Of a stretch of 64,000 nt of DNA, positions 12,362 to 23,639 are shown piece after piece. The DNA comes from Limnoperna fortunei (taxonomy: Eukaryota > Mollusca > Bivalvia > Mytilida > Modiolidae). Both the position numbers and the translations under genes were made by a program. A model generated the notes under the pieces. That model did no database searches. It worked only from the letters and a program-made list of their open reading frames with translations, and was not told the origin of the DNA. Every line of letters starts with the position of its first letter. Within the stretch, counting starts at the first letter, position 1. Where the stretch lies: NCBI GenBank assembly GCA_944474755.1, contig OX104120.1, positions 21,935,242 through 21,999,241 of the forward strand, written 5' to 3'.

Positions 12362-12580
12362 ATGGCAGTGGCGTAAACACTGGACATTTTGCATTATATA
12401 TTTGTAAGCTTAAGGCCTAGGTCCATCACATTTGGTCCAGTGGAAGCTTATGCTGAGTATTTGCCAGTCAGTCACCTGTCACCTGACCTTGACCTCAATT
12501 CTACAAGCCATTGACTTCTTTAAAGTTTTTGAATTAGTACAGTTCCTCTTTGTCACTGCAACAAGCCTACTCCTTTTCAA
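12362..12580 (+). mobile_element. Decayed family C element (146-bp core type)
   Basis: GGCAGTGGCGTAAACACTGG, then GGCCTAGGTCCATCACATTTGG and GTCACCTGTCACCTGACC followed by TTGACCTCAATTCTAC, matches the start and the first core unit of the elements at 25858 and 41114. Only about one core unit remains, with many substitutions, and neither terminus is recognisable. It is the oldest of the three copies by divergence. Confidence 0.75.
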
Positions 12581-14955
12581 AATCTACAAGCAGAGTCTTT
12601 ATCCTGCAGGGAGTGTAGCCACTCTTTCCGTATTATGAGGGTGTTTTCTGTGTCTACCTCCAGGGGACACACTGGGCTGCAAACACTACCAGTATAGTCC
12701 CAGTGGCAATAGAGAAAAAAGTAATGTTTAATCCTTCCACTGAACCAATTTCACTTGTTCTAGATCTAAAAGTCTCTAATATAGTAACAATTTATACTTC
12801 TGTATTTGTCCATGGTAGACTTTATCTTTGTGTTTTTTAGTTGTTGTCTTGATGGTAGTTCTTCAAACTCGAACATATTGTATGAAATGCTTTTCAATTT
12901 TAATAGTTTTGAACATTATCTAGAAAATGTAAAGTAAAGATTTTATTCATCTCTTCCGATATTTTTAGGCATATTGTGTTGTATTTAGTTCAGTTTAATC
13001 AGATTTTTATATTTTTTAAATTAGTTTTTGCAGTTTATTGTGCCTTTGTTTAAGCAGATAATTTTAATCCCTTTAGTTTGATGTGAAAGAAAATACATGC
13101 TCAGTGTCTCAGTCATGTTACTATACAGGGTTGATACCATCAGAGCGGAAAAATACCCCTATACAGAGTACAGATACAATAGACTGAAAACTTTTCTTGT
13201 TCATCCGATCATATTTCACATAGATATTTATGATTTTAAAAACCTGCAAACTAATGTATTATGTATTTAACTGCTAACAAAGAACTTGTAAAGTTAAGAT
13301 ATGAGTCAACTTTGCCACTTTCTATTTGTTAAAATCTAGATCATTTAAACGTTTATTTGGACCTGTTGAGAGTATGCTAGGTGTAAGTGTTGATTTTGAA
13401 AAGCAATTTACTTTTGTGGCCTACTGTGTAATCTATTGAAGTGCTTTTTTCCTGTTTTGCAAAAGAATTGCAGAGTTGTAAAAGAATGCTTGCAGTTAAA
13501 AAGCACCCTTTGTACTTTTTTGTAATTTTTTAAAGTATTATTTTAATCATTTATTGTAATATTGATTTACACGTATTGTAATGACATACAACACTATACT
13601 TAAATGTAATATAAGTAGTTATTTGTATGATCAGTATAGTATAGATACTTATAAATGTGTAAAATGGCCATATAATCTTGTTAAAATATGCAAGGAAATG
13701 CCTGTTTATCTTTCAATAAGGCAATTTCAAAGATGGCAAAGAATTCCTGCTCGTACATCATAACATGTACCTTTTTTTATGTCCAGGAAACAAAACAAAT
13801 CAGTAATGCCACTTCTTTGTTTCCTGAATTCAGCAGTAAAACACTTTATATGGGAGGGTTTTTCTTCATTTTTTGTTTATATTTATATAAATCTAACAAT
13901 ACAGCAACATTACATGTTTATACATGTTCCCGTTATAAACACAGTTTACTATAGGTAGAGAAATATTAATTTTACATGTATCTGTACTCAGATGTTTTTA
14001 TTCTCTTTTCTGAAGCTTACAAATAAATTTGATATTTCCTGACAATGTAAATGTATGTAAGAGTACATGTGCATGTAGAACATAGGTTTTCTTACATGTA
14101 TTTTGTACTGCATGACAAAATTAATTGTTATAAATTTTATTTTGATTAAAGTTGTTAAATATTTGCTAAATACAAAGATGGACAAAACAGTCATACCAAC
14201 GTAGAATTTATTTTAAAGCACAATTTTAAAATAGTTCTATAATTTACAGTTAGTATTTTGCCCTCAAAGACTTACTATTGAGAAAGTCCATTTCTGCCAC
14301 CAGCAAATAAATAATGTTAAAATAAAGTAAACCTCTGATAGCTTACCTGCCTAGCTTTTTGATCTGGGGAGTGGATCTTGCTCATAAGGCCAATTTTTGT
14401 GAGTCAAATTCTGAAAAATGGGTAATTTTGCAAAGTGGTAAAATGAGACAATAAGAAAAATAGCAAGGAAACCAACCGAACAACAAAATCTTAAAGTCAA
14501 GGGACATTTACAATTCTATGATAATTTTAGGCAATATATATTTATTCTAGGCAGAACAGTGAAGATTTTTCTGTTTTGTTTTTTTTTTATTCAGCAGATC
14601 ATATATAACAAAGTAAATGTTGTGCATGTTATTATTAATGACATGTTATTTATGACTTATCAAGCACAAATTGTTTTTGAAATGCTATTGGCAAATCTTT
14701 CATCAGTTTTGCAAATTGTTCGTTTTTCGTTAATGGAAGTGGGGTGTATAGACGGTAAAACTCATAATTAAATTGGAATCTAATCTATATTTCCAAATCA
14801 GCAGACCTAGACAATATGGATGTTGATGACTTCGAGAAGATTTGGAAAAATAATGATCTACAAATTTGATTGTTACATACAGACCATGTTTGGTCTATGT
14901 GTTTCCTATATGCCAGTGCAAGATGGACCAGCAACCCCAACCCAGTTAAGTCCCT
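12581..14955. other. Non-coding, intron-like sequence
   Basis: AT-rich. Short open frames at 13581-13954 and 14559-14771 show no domain and no codon structure and are not called. Confidence 0.5.
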
Positions 14956-15178
14956 TATTATACCCCGCTTCAAAGGTGTGGGGAGGATACTGGTTTACCC
15001 TTGTTCAACCTTCTGTCCACAACATAACTCTCATAACAGTTTTCTAAGCAACTACTTATCACAACCACTTGATTTGATATGTGACCTTACCAAGTGGTCC
15101 TATATTGAGAGTACTGATTTCAGGTCTGTCACATTTTAGTCAATTCAGTGATGGGAATATCAAGGGTATACTGAGTAA
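14956..15178 (+). mobile_element. TATACCCC-type element (family A relative)
   Basis: TTATTATACCCCGCTTCAAA with GTGTGGGGAGGATACTGG gives an imperfect 5' hairpin. The body (CAGTTTTCTAAGCAACTACT, TATGTGACCTTACC) matches, in reverse orientation, the element at 52180-52465. The right end near AAGGGTATACTGAG repeats the hairpin arm. Confidence 0.6.
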
Positions 15179-15528
15179 GCAGTAGCTAACAGGTTCCCCA
15201 TTAATAAATTGTTGTGATGCCCCAGACAAAAACCTTTAAACATTTGATATCAGATCTTCATGTGTTGGAGGTTTATCAGAACCCATGACCAGTCTAATAA
15301 TTCTATCAAGTAACAAATAGAACCCTCTCTTACAACCATTTCTAACATAATAAGACTGCTTTGTAAAATTTCTACAACCTATGTATAATTACAAGGGCAC
15401 TTAAAAATATTTGGAGTTAGAGGTAAACTTGAAAAAAGAAATGTTTTGAAAAATAACTTGACAATTTTAATTGTTAAAGCAATGTTGATGTCATAAACTA
15501 TGAAAAGCTTAAGAATAAGTGAAAGGGT

Positions 15529-15683
15529 CTCAGTGTCCAAGTAGGTAAGGTAGTTCGTCTTCTATTAATCACGTGGTCTGTCACTGAAATTGTGGTTACT
15601 CATTTCTCCCCCGATAAAAACTGGACATATATAGCTGAAAAATTGCTGAAAGTACTATTAAACACCATGAAAACAAAAAAAGA
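15529..15683 (+). mobile_element. tRNA-derived SINE, internally deleted
   Basis: A degraded head (AAGTAGGTAAGGTAGTTCGT, CACGTGGTCTGTCA) is joined to the family tail: ATATATAGCTGAAAAATTGC, then TGAAAGTACTATTAAACACC and an A-rich end. Compared with the complete copy at 58284-58556 the middle is missing. The open frame over it is not a gene. Confidence 0.75.
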
Positions 15684-15785
15684 ATACATTATACCAATGT
15701 TTCATATAACTAGGTTGCTCAATTTGAATTGGCCAATCAGATTTAAGCTTACAATTCAAATTAATTTATTTTTATCTGCACAGTA
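15684..15785 (+). repeat. Dispersed block shared with 58790-58880
   Basis: TTGAATTGGCCAATCAGATT (15723-15742), followed by TAAGCTT, matches TTAAATTGGCCAATCAGATA and TTAGCTT around 58841-58865. Both are preceded by a TATATA-rich stretch and both lie just after a SINE. The element type is not recognised. Confidence 0.45.
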
Positions 15786-15839
15786 GGAAACTGTTTAAGG
15801 AGACCACTCAGTGAAGCATGTTCTCATAAGACAAGTGGT

Positions 15840-16330
15840 CTTTAAATACTGGCTTTACTATGCCCAACTCATGTCTTAGTCTTTATTAAACAAAACATGT
15901 GTCTGGTGTAGTAAATTTCATAACTTTGGTATTTTTTTATGACATTTTCAATTTCCAAACATTGAGTCGATGCCTCTTGCTGGTGGACTGTCCCTGAGAG
16001 TATCACTAGCCCAGTAGTCACACTTCAGTGTTGGAAAGAATATCAGTGATTCTTTTAGTGATCTAGTCATTGTCAGAATTTACTGCAATGAAATTTCAAA
16101 AATGATTTAAACTGTAAGGTTTTTCTATTCACATAATGTAGATAGTCTCAGCCAGATTTTGGTATAACTTTTGAAATTTTGTGATAAAAGCTCTACAATA
16201 TCTTGATCATTTGGATTTTCAATTTATTTGGGTTTGAGCACCACTGATGAGTCTTGATTAGACGAAACGGGCATTTGATGTATAAAATTGGTATCTTTGG
16301 TATCCTTGGTATCTTTGATGACATTTTTGT
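15840..16330 (+). mobile_element. Retrozyme-like unit with two hammerhead-type ends
   Basis: Two hammerhead-like motifs lie in direct orientation exactly 372 bp apart, with three anchors in register: GTCT(N)9AC (15879 and 16251), the RAAAC box (15892 and 16264) and the TGTA cleavage-site position (ending 15910 and 16282). The enclosed body is non-coding (for example TCGATGCCTCTTGCTGGTGG and GTCCCTGAGAGTATCACTAG). This is the layout of metazoan retrozymes, small non-autonomous retroelements that give circular RNAs. The 5' motif has lost its CTGATGA box and the 3' motif has a weak stem III, so this copy is probably dead. Confidence 0.65.
16244..16282 (+). ncRNA. Hammerhead ribozyme-like core
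   Basis: CTGATGA (16244-16250) is followed by a perfect 4-bp stem II (GTCT/AGAC, 16251-16254 and 16260-16263, loop TGATT) and GAAA (16264-16267). These are the two conserved boxes of a type I hammerhead. The next bases allow only a short stem III (ACG with TGT) before the putative NUH site TGTA, cleaved after 16282. Stem I cannot be paired convincingly from the flanks. The core match is seen directly; self-cleavage is inferred and doubtful for this copy. Confidence 0.55.
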
Positions 16331-16388
16331 GTGTGCCTAAGACAGGTAGTTTTTAAGCAGGTTTGACTGTTATCTACATTTATTTCAG

Positions 16389-16468
16389 ATGAACCAGTCT
16401 GCATTGTAAACCTTTTTAAGATGATTAGAACAGAAGATGACAGACCTTGATCTTAAGTCATGTAATTG
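16389..16468 (+). other. Candidate 5' UTR exon, BCL9 locus
   Basis: An 80-bp segment is bounded by ACATTTATTTCAG on the left and GTAAGA on the right. It has an ATG right at its start followed by an early stop, so it would be untranslated or a short upstream frame. Orientation agrees with BCL9. There is no conservation evidence available. Confidence 0.3.
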
Positions 16469-17446
16469 GTAAGAAATTAAAAAATCCAAGAGCTCTTTCA
16501 TAGAATTTAGATGGAAGTGTCCATATTGCTCAGTTTAGAAGTCTTAAATAGATGCCACTGAAGGTGAAAGAGTATGTTTCTCAGTAATGTCAGGACAGGA
16601 GTCTTTTGGAAAATTGACGGTTTCCATGGTGAATTAGATGTTCCTGTGGTAAGTGGTAGGAAAAGCAAATTATATTGCTCTCAAGGTCAAGTAGTTAACT
16701 TGGTGGCCTGGTTAATCAAGCAGAAATTTTAAGGTAGTCTATATGCCTCTCCAGGTCTAGGTAAAAATAAAGTAGTTGCTTCTAAATTTCTTTCCATATA
16801 AAGTGATGGTTATCTGTAAACTTTAAGACTTATCTGTATATATTTGAATCAAATTCATTGTGTCTATACATGTGTGTTCATTGTACAAATACTGGTTATG
16901 TAACAAGTAAAATATGGTAACATCTGAGGCTTTTGATTTTAATTTTCAAGTCTTTTAATATTTGTACTTGAGATAACTTGATACAATTAAACCTTATGGG
17001 GACATATTATCTATGTTAAATTTTTCACTGAAAAAAAAACAGACTACAGTGTCAGTAATATTGACATGATTGATAAATTTAACTAAATTTGAAATTGTAT
17101 TCCAGCTTGTTTGCTCAAAAAATTGTTGTTATTTCTTTTTAATGAATTGATTGTCCAGTACTGCATCAAAAAGACTCAAATAATGTTCAATAAATTTGTA
17201 ATGGAAAACAAGTAGTGTAACTTTACCAGTTTTTATGGCAGTCATCAGTGTTTGCCCAAAACCCACTTGTTTAGCAACATCGTTCTCACTTGAAAATAGT
17301 GTACATTTTTTCCTATTGTATAAAATTTCTTTAGGGTAAATCGTACATGTATCAGGTTTTTGTGTGTTTAAATTCAAAACATTACTAATTTTTGAAAACA
17401 TCAATTTAATTGCAACCATTGTGTTTGGTTTATTAGTTGTGTAATA
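16469..17446. other. Non-coding, intron-like sequence
   Basis: AT-rich, with no gene or assignable repeat. Confidence 0.5.
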
Positions 17447-17622
17447 TAAAAAAGGAATTGTTTGTTTGTTTTGTTTGATGGTGTTTAACGCCACTTTCAG
17501 CAATTTTTAAGCTATATCATGGTGTCCAGTTTTTTATTGGGGGAGGAAGCCGGAGTACCGGGAGAAAACCCCCAACCTGCGGTAGGAAAACTGGCAATCC
17601 TTGTCAATTAAAAAAGGAATTG
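17447..17622 (-). mobile_element. Truncated SINE with 14-bp target duplication
   Basis: The insert at 17461-17608 is the 3' half of the tRNA-derived SINE on the minus strand: an AAAC tail, then GGCGTTAAACACCATC, the AGCTTAAAAATTGCTGAAAG box, and TCCAGTTTTTTATTGGGGGA read on the plus strand. The 14-mer TAAAAAAGGAATTG flanks it exactly (17447-17460 and 17609-17622). The right-hand part (GGAGTACCGGGAGAAAACCC) is well kept, suggesting a relatively recent insertion. Confidence 0.92.
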
Positions 17623-19764
17623 TACAATATGTATATTATTTAATTTTGGATGTCAAAATGTTTCATAATTAGTTAAAAAATTGTTTGTTCCATACACCAA
17701 AATTTAAGTTGTCATGGCCACACATGGAAAGCGAGGTTTTGTCAATGGAAACATGATTAGTAGCACTATGTTGTTTTGCTGGTACAGTAGATTTGAAACA
17801 GTTTGCATTGAAACTGTGTCTCCCCTACAAACATGAACACAAGAACAACTAACAAAAATTTTTAGGAACCAACAAAAGAATTATGTAGATACAGTTATAT
17901 GCAACAAAATAAACATGTTAATTTAATACATTGCTTATGTAGAATCAAATTAATACAGGAATAAAATACAGCTGGTAAAATTCAAGTGTGCAGTATTAGA
18001 ACTTGTGTATGCACATCTATATGGATCATTTTCAGTGGTCATTTCTTCTCTCAACAAATTTTGTGGGAAAATATAAGTCTTCTTATTATCTTCTGCAACA
18101 TTAAATTATGGCTATGCCTACACAAATGCAGTGAACACAACAACAGCCCACACATTTTCCATGCAGGGAATATTACGGTATTCAGTTGTCTGTACTGTGT
18201 CATTTTAAACATAGTTTTAAATTGAGCATGGTAATATTCTTTGTATCATTATTTTGGGATTGTCTCCCCTTTACCAATGTCTTCAATTGATATTGACTCA
18301 ATGATTGTATACATAAAAATGATCAACATCCAGAGAAAAAGATAGAACATTATCCTCCTATTGATTCTTCTGTTAAACAAAGTCAACGCTCGGCCCACTG
18401 CTTCTGTTGATCATGTACACACGGTAAAACATGAGACAAAGATTTCTCACATGGAGGAATTAAAACCAATATTGGTCTGCTAGAGTAAAAGAATTTAACT
18501 AGTCGTGAAACAGAAGGTAAGGCCAATGATTTTTGTCAGTACAAGAATTGATTAGGATATTATTGGTAAACGGAAATGTCAATAGGGTTTCATGGTACGG
18601 TAGTACACTTTTGTCTTTAAAAAATCATTATAATCACATGTTGACTTCTTTTTGGTCAATTTTTCGCTGTGTTTAGCTATTATTTATCAATGAAGCTTAA
18701 AGGGATGTTAAATATCGGATGATTATCGGATAAGTTAATGAATTATTTATTTTCTATGATAACAAGTGTTTTGATCATCTGATCTTTTAACCAGATCTCT
18801 ATTCATTTAGGTTGTAAATTGAATTGTTTAGTTTTGAGCATGTCACTACCATTTTATGATTCTACAGTTAAAATTTAATGACGGAGAGACTGTAATGTTC
18901 GGGTAATGGTTATTGAGTTAGAGTGTTAATCCATGATAGTTAATCGTTACAATAATTTGTGTTTTATTGCTTGATGAGGCAGATATACTTGTTTGTAACC
19001 TTTTGAGGAGATTACTTTTGCTTTTGTCATTTATCCTGTCGAAATGTTCTGCATGTGTGATTGAGTTGATAGACAGTATTCCACCACAATTGAAGAATTA
19101 AATGTTTTGTAAAGAATCATTCTGCGGCAGGAAATTACTTTTTACAGCACAGAAAACAGAATTTTCATTGAATGGCTGTTAAAATACACATTTCAAAGGA
19201 CATATTATAGACTATCTGGGGATTAAATGGCCGTCGTTGAAAGCGGGATTTGAGGTTAAATGCTAAAGTGCACCAAGAAATCAAATAATTAATTCCACCA
19301 ACATTTTAAATATTCCTTGTATTGATTTCATATTAAAGTAATAAGTGAATCTGTTATAATGTATAAGGATATTTTATTCCAGACCTGTGAGTTCTTTGTT
19401 TACCTAAGCTAGTACCCTAAATAATAAGCTAGTCAATCTGCCTATTGTATATAGTTTGGTAGATTTGGCTATATTTTATAAAACAAAATTATTTGTTATT
19501 CTTTGTTAAAACCAGACATTATGTTTTTGCCTTGTTAGGTCCTATGAGACAAGTAAATTATGTAACATTTTATTAATATCAATATTTAAGTCAAATATGA
19601 CTAATATACAGTAAGGACTGCCATATATACACTACAGAGTTTGCTTGTCAAACCATTAACTACAGAAGTAGACACACTTCTAGTTTGTTTATCATGCTAC
19701 TTTAAAATAGGCATGCGATGTGTTTTGCATCAGCAACACGTTAGATTAATCAGGTAAACATTTG
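17623..19764. other. Non-coding, repeat-poor sequence
   Basis: No gene seen. The part from about 18,280 to 19,330 lacks the repeats so common elsewhere in the window and is more mixed in composition. It may be a retained intronic segment. This is an impression from reading, not a conservation test. Confidence 0.4.
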
Positions 19765-20090
19765 TATACCCAAGCTAGACAGTCAGGGGTATATAGTGGT
19801 CCTCACATCTGTCCTTCCATCCATCCAAATTTGGTTTCCGGATTCTGGGATAGAGTTTTATAGTTATTTGATAAGAGGTCTATCAATTTAGGGAAATCCA
19901 TTAAATTTCAAGGTCACAGTTGCCAAAACTGTTACAAATTTTACCAAAAAAAGATGTTTCCATACAAAAACTCAAAAAGTTTGCATTTGATTTCATTAAA
20001 ACATCAGGTAGCATAGTAGCCTATTGAAGACATAGTTCACAGTTTACAAAAAATGTTATAATTTTTACCAAACAAAATTAAAATTTAAGC
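19765..20090 (+). mobile_element. TATACCCC-type element, family E, decayed
   Basis: Starts TATACCCAAGCTAGACAGTC and AGGGGTATATAGTGGTC, a decayed 5' hairpin. The body matches the copy at 10933 (TTCAAGGTCACAGTTGCCAA; AAAGATGTTTCCATACAAAA; CTCAAAAAGTTTGCATTTGA). Confidence 0.65.
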
Positions 20091-20904
20091 CATGGTATCA
20101 ATGATTGCTATATCAACTTTTTATTCTTTGGAAAATGCAAAATCCTCCTCAGCTATATATGTATGCAAAATTAATGGATGCTCAAGGATTCCCATTAAAT
20201 GCAAAATGCTTCAATTTGAGTTTCTTTACAACTTATCATTTTTCAATTAAAATATTTTGCTTCCAGTGGTGTCTTGCATTATGCATGTTTTTTGTTTGGT
20301 TGTTTTTAAACATGTGACTGTGTACAACTGTTATAGATATATGTTCTAACATTAAAGGGATGGACAATTGCCACATGTTTACTTGGGTAACTGTATAAGC
20401 CTATAGCCTTAAGGATAAACCCTACTAGTTTTTTTTTAAATTTTCATTCAAGAGCTGAAAAATGTGGTATCCCAATAATAAATTCAGTTTGCTGTAATGC
20501 ATGTATAGCTGAGGATTTTTATATAACTCTGTTTTAGTTCTATTAATTATAGCATTAGCAATAGCACAATTGTCTACACTATAACAGCTAATAGTACCTT
20601 TTAATATTCTGTGACCATCTGTTGTGGGTTTTTTTAATTAAGTATATTCAGTGAACATGTTTGGTCAAATTTATCCCAGAAAATTAATTACTTACAGTAG
20701 TCATTTGTGACTTAGCATTTTCTAATTACACAAGTATGAAAAGGACTTGAAACAAGACATGGTTTAGACAGCTATATTTGTCTTGTCCTCATTGTGAACA
20801 GTTAAGAATTATTTTTTTCAGATTTTTCTGTCAGAACTGTTTCCGTAGAATCCAGTCTGGTAATGGTTATTTCCTTTTCAGTTTAATTTTACTTTCTATT
20901 CCAG
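20091..20904. other. Non-coding, intron-like sequence
   Basis: AT-rich. It ends in a good polypyrimidine tract and AG (TTTACTTTCTATTCCAG) before the next candidate exon. Confidence 0.5.
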
Positions 20905-20949
20905 GTTAGAAAAGAACATGATCACAAAATAAAGAAATGAATAAAAATG
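20905..20949 (+). other. Candidate 5' UTR exon, BCL9 locus
   Basis: A 45-bp segment sits between TTTCTATTCCAG and GTATGT. It has stops in frame and could only be a short untranslated exon. The acceptor is the best of the three candidates upstream of the coding exons. Unproven. Confidence 0.33.
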
Positions 20950-22120
20950 GTATGTAGTGAAAGTATAAAAAGATATAAAAACACATTTTACATTTCTCAT
21001 AGTTATATGTCTTCAACAAAGATGTAATGTAGGCCATTCATTATCTAACCTTGTTTACATTTATGTATATGACCAACCTTTTTTATGTTTTTTTATATTC
21101 TGTATACCAAGTCAAGACCATTGCTGTAGTTTCTCTCAGAATTTAATTTGTGGATTGTCTTTTTTGACACTTTCGTGCAGATTTTACTTGCTTTAAATTT
21201 TTTAACACCAAAACTACACTGCATATATACTAACAATATATTTCAATGGCATAACTCTACAAAACTTGTTCTCTCTTAATTGCATGGTCCGTACAATATT
21301 GTCAATTTAATTAATTCAGTTAATTTAGAAAAACCAATTACTAGTAGTTGACCAATATGTGGGTCTGATTGACACAGTAAATTGTTTGACTTTTGGGTCT
21401 GTTTTTAGATGTCACTGTGCTTTTTCATCCTTACAAATATTTTTTTATTCTTTTCCATTTTGATGACAGAAGCTGTGAAAAAATATCAGTTTTAATATGC
21501 TTAATCTAGCAATGATATTTCTGTCATTCTACATTAGTATTGGATCAAGAAATTTTGTTGACTAAATGTGTCATCTATGACATTGTTACACACAACAGTC
21601 TGGTACCTTAAATGATAGAAATTAAAAATAAACCAGTACCAAGTCCAGGATCATCATATCTAAACAAAAAACTAAGATATACCTTCATAATGTCATTATA
21701 ATTTTTGCTTGATTTTTTTTTGTGTATGAAAATTTAAATATGGACCAAATGTTCCAAATTTTTTAAGGATCCATAAAGAAGATCCTCTCCAACTTGAGTT
21801 GTTTGTTTTCTTTTGATGAGGGGTCAAGGTGGCTTCAGAACTGTATCAGTGGATTAACAAATCTTTTACTTGATGGCCTTCAATAATATAGCTGCATTAA
21901 TTTAGATTTTGTAAACAAAGAAACACTAAAAAATGAATTTGTGTGGAATAAATAATTGTAAATTGTCTAATGCTCATTTCATTGCCTTTTATTGAACAAT
22001 GAACACATTTATTTATTACAAAAATTGGGTCGCGGAGGTAACAGCTGAGTGTATGATAGATTTTAATAAACGTCCATAAATTGACGAGCTTTATAGTGTT
22101 ATCAGTTCAAATAAATTAAC
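20950..22120. other. Non-coding, intron-like sequence
   Basis: AT-rich. No gene seen. Confidence 0.5.
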
Positions 22121-22911
22121 TTGACAGAGTATGTACAGATATTTTTGGTGCTACTTTGGTATGTACAGATGATTTTTGGTGTTGCTATGGGTATGTACAA
22201 ATTGTTTGGTGTTTCTGTGGATATGTACAAATGTTTTTGGCATGGCTATGTATGTACAGATTTTTTTGTGTTGCCATGGGTATCTACAAGTTTTCAGCTA
22301 ACTGGAACCTATTTCCATTTGAGCTTTTGCCAACACTTGGCATGTCGGCCTAAACTTTAAAAAAAATTCTTCTCTAAAACCATGGTGTTTCTGTGGATAT
22401 GTACAAATGTTTTTGGCATGGCTATGTATGTACAGATTTTTTTGTGTTGCCATGGGTATCTACAAGTTTTCAGCTAACTGGAACCTATTTCCATTTGAGC
22501 TTTTGCCAACACTTGGCATGTCGGCCTAAACTTTAAAAAAAATTCTTCTCTAAAACCATGGTGTTTCTGTGGATATGTACAAATGTTTTTGGCATGGCTA
22601 TGTATTTACAGATTTTTTTGTGTTGCCATGGGTATCTACAAGTTTTCAGCTAACTGGAACCTATTTCCATTTGAGCTTTTGCCAACACTTGGCATGTCGG
22701 CCTAAACTTTAAAAAAAATTCTTCTCTAAAACCATGGTGTTTCTGTGGATATGTACAAATGTTTTTGGCATGGCTATGTATGTACAGATTTTTTTGTGTT
22801 GCCATGGGTATCTACAAGTTTTCAGCTAACTGGAACCTATTTCCATTTGAGCTTTTGCCAACACTTGGCATGTCGGCCTAAACTTTAAAAAAAATTCTTC
22901 TCTAAAACCAC
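22121..22911 (+). repeat. Tandem array: four 176-bp units after short subrepeats
   Basis: GGTGTTTCTGTGG starts at 22208, 22384, 22560 and 22736, a constant 176-bp step, and the four units differ at very few positions (for example TGTATTTACAG in the third). Just before them, 22129-22290 holds shorter diverged repeats of about 33 bp built on TATGTACAGAT and TTTTTGGTGTTGC. The final part of each unit (TTCTTCTCTAAAACCA) resembles the core repeat of the 3-kb element to the right, so the array probably arose inside such an element. Confidence 0.95.
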
Positions 22912-22945
22912 TGTTCCAATTTTTTTCAAGCTTGGTCCATAATCA

Positions 22946-23588
22946 TCCTTTGGGCTTTTCCAGAAAAAAATGTACAAGGGGGTCGGAACTCAGCTAAAAA
23001 AAATGGGGTACCACAACTATAATTTTAATTTTTTTAGAGGCACAACCTAGAAAATGTTTTTATGAAAGTACCCCCCCACCTATAAATTAAAATTGATGTA
23101 TATATATATTGATGTACAATAATAAAGTTACACTTAAATTTATTTGAATATTGTCATAGGCCGTTGGTATTTAACCAACAGCTAACTTCGTCAACACTCA
23201 ATTTGTCAATGTTCATTCTGCCATGTGGTTGCATTTTCGGTATACTCGGGCTTTTACAACATCTGGTTAATGAGAGAGCAGAGCAATATAGAAAATCAGG
23301 AACCAGTCCCATTCGGAACTTTCGGGCGTAAGCCATTCAAAAGTTTATGATGATCCGTTATTCCCCTTGCATTCATTCCGACAAAATCATCGGTCAAAAA
23401 TTGTGCAGACGTCGCTGAAAGCACTGCGTTTGAAACAGAAAAACACAGTCAACAGCAATTATTTGAATAAGAATGTACCTACACACACCAGAATAGAAAT
23501 ACCCCCCCCCCCCCCCTAACCAAGTGAAGAAAAAGAAACCTGCATTCCGACCCCCCTGTACATTTTTTCCTAGAAAAGCCCTTAGGGT
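22946..23588. mobile_element. Fold-back element with about 43-bp inverted ends
   Basis: The left end GGGCTTTTCCAGAAAAAAAT then GTACAAGGGGGTCGGAA is repeated in inverse at the right end (TTCCGACCCCCCTGTAC then ATTTTTTCCTAGAAAAGCCC). It encloses about 640 bp with C-rich runs near both ends (23069 and 23503) and sits inside sequence related to the core-repeat elements. No exact target duplication was found. Mutator-like or other TIR origin is open. Confidence 0.7.
23154..23336 (-). pseudogene. Possible captured fragment with SAM-like start
   Basis: Inside the fold-back element the minus strand reads through with MNIDKLSVDEVSCWLNTNGL followed by a stop. The pattern L-S-V-D-E-V-x-x-W-L resembles the first helix of a SAM domain (V-x-x-W-L-x-x-x-G-L). 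Only about 20 residues look meaningful, far short of the 65 or so of a full domain. It may be a gene fragment carried by the element or a chance likeness. Confidence 0.25.
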
Positions 23589-23639
23589 ACTCAGTTTCAA
23601 ATTTATAACCAGAATGTTGATCAACTGAAAAAGATAGCT

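Noticed and set aside
17129..17503. 124-codon minus-strand frame
   Set aside because: Its first 15 codons are SINE sequence and the rest is AT-rich with no domain; it is open by chance.
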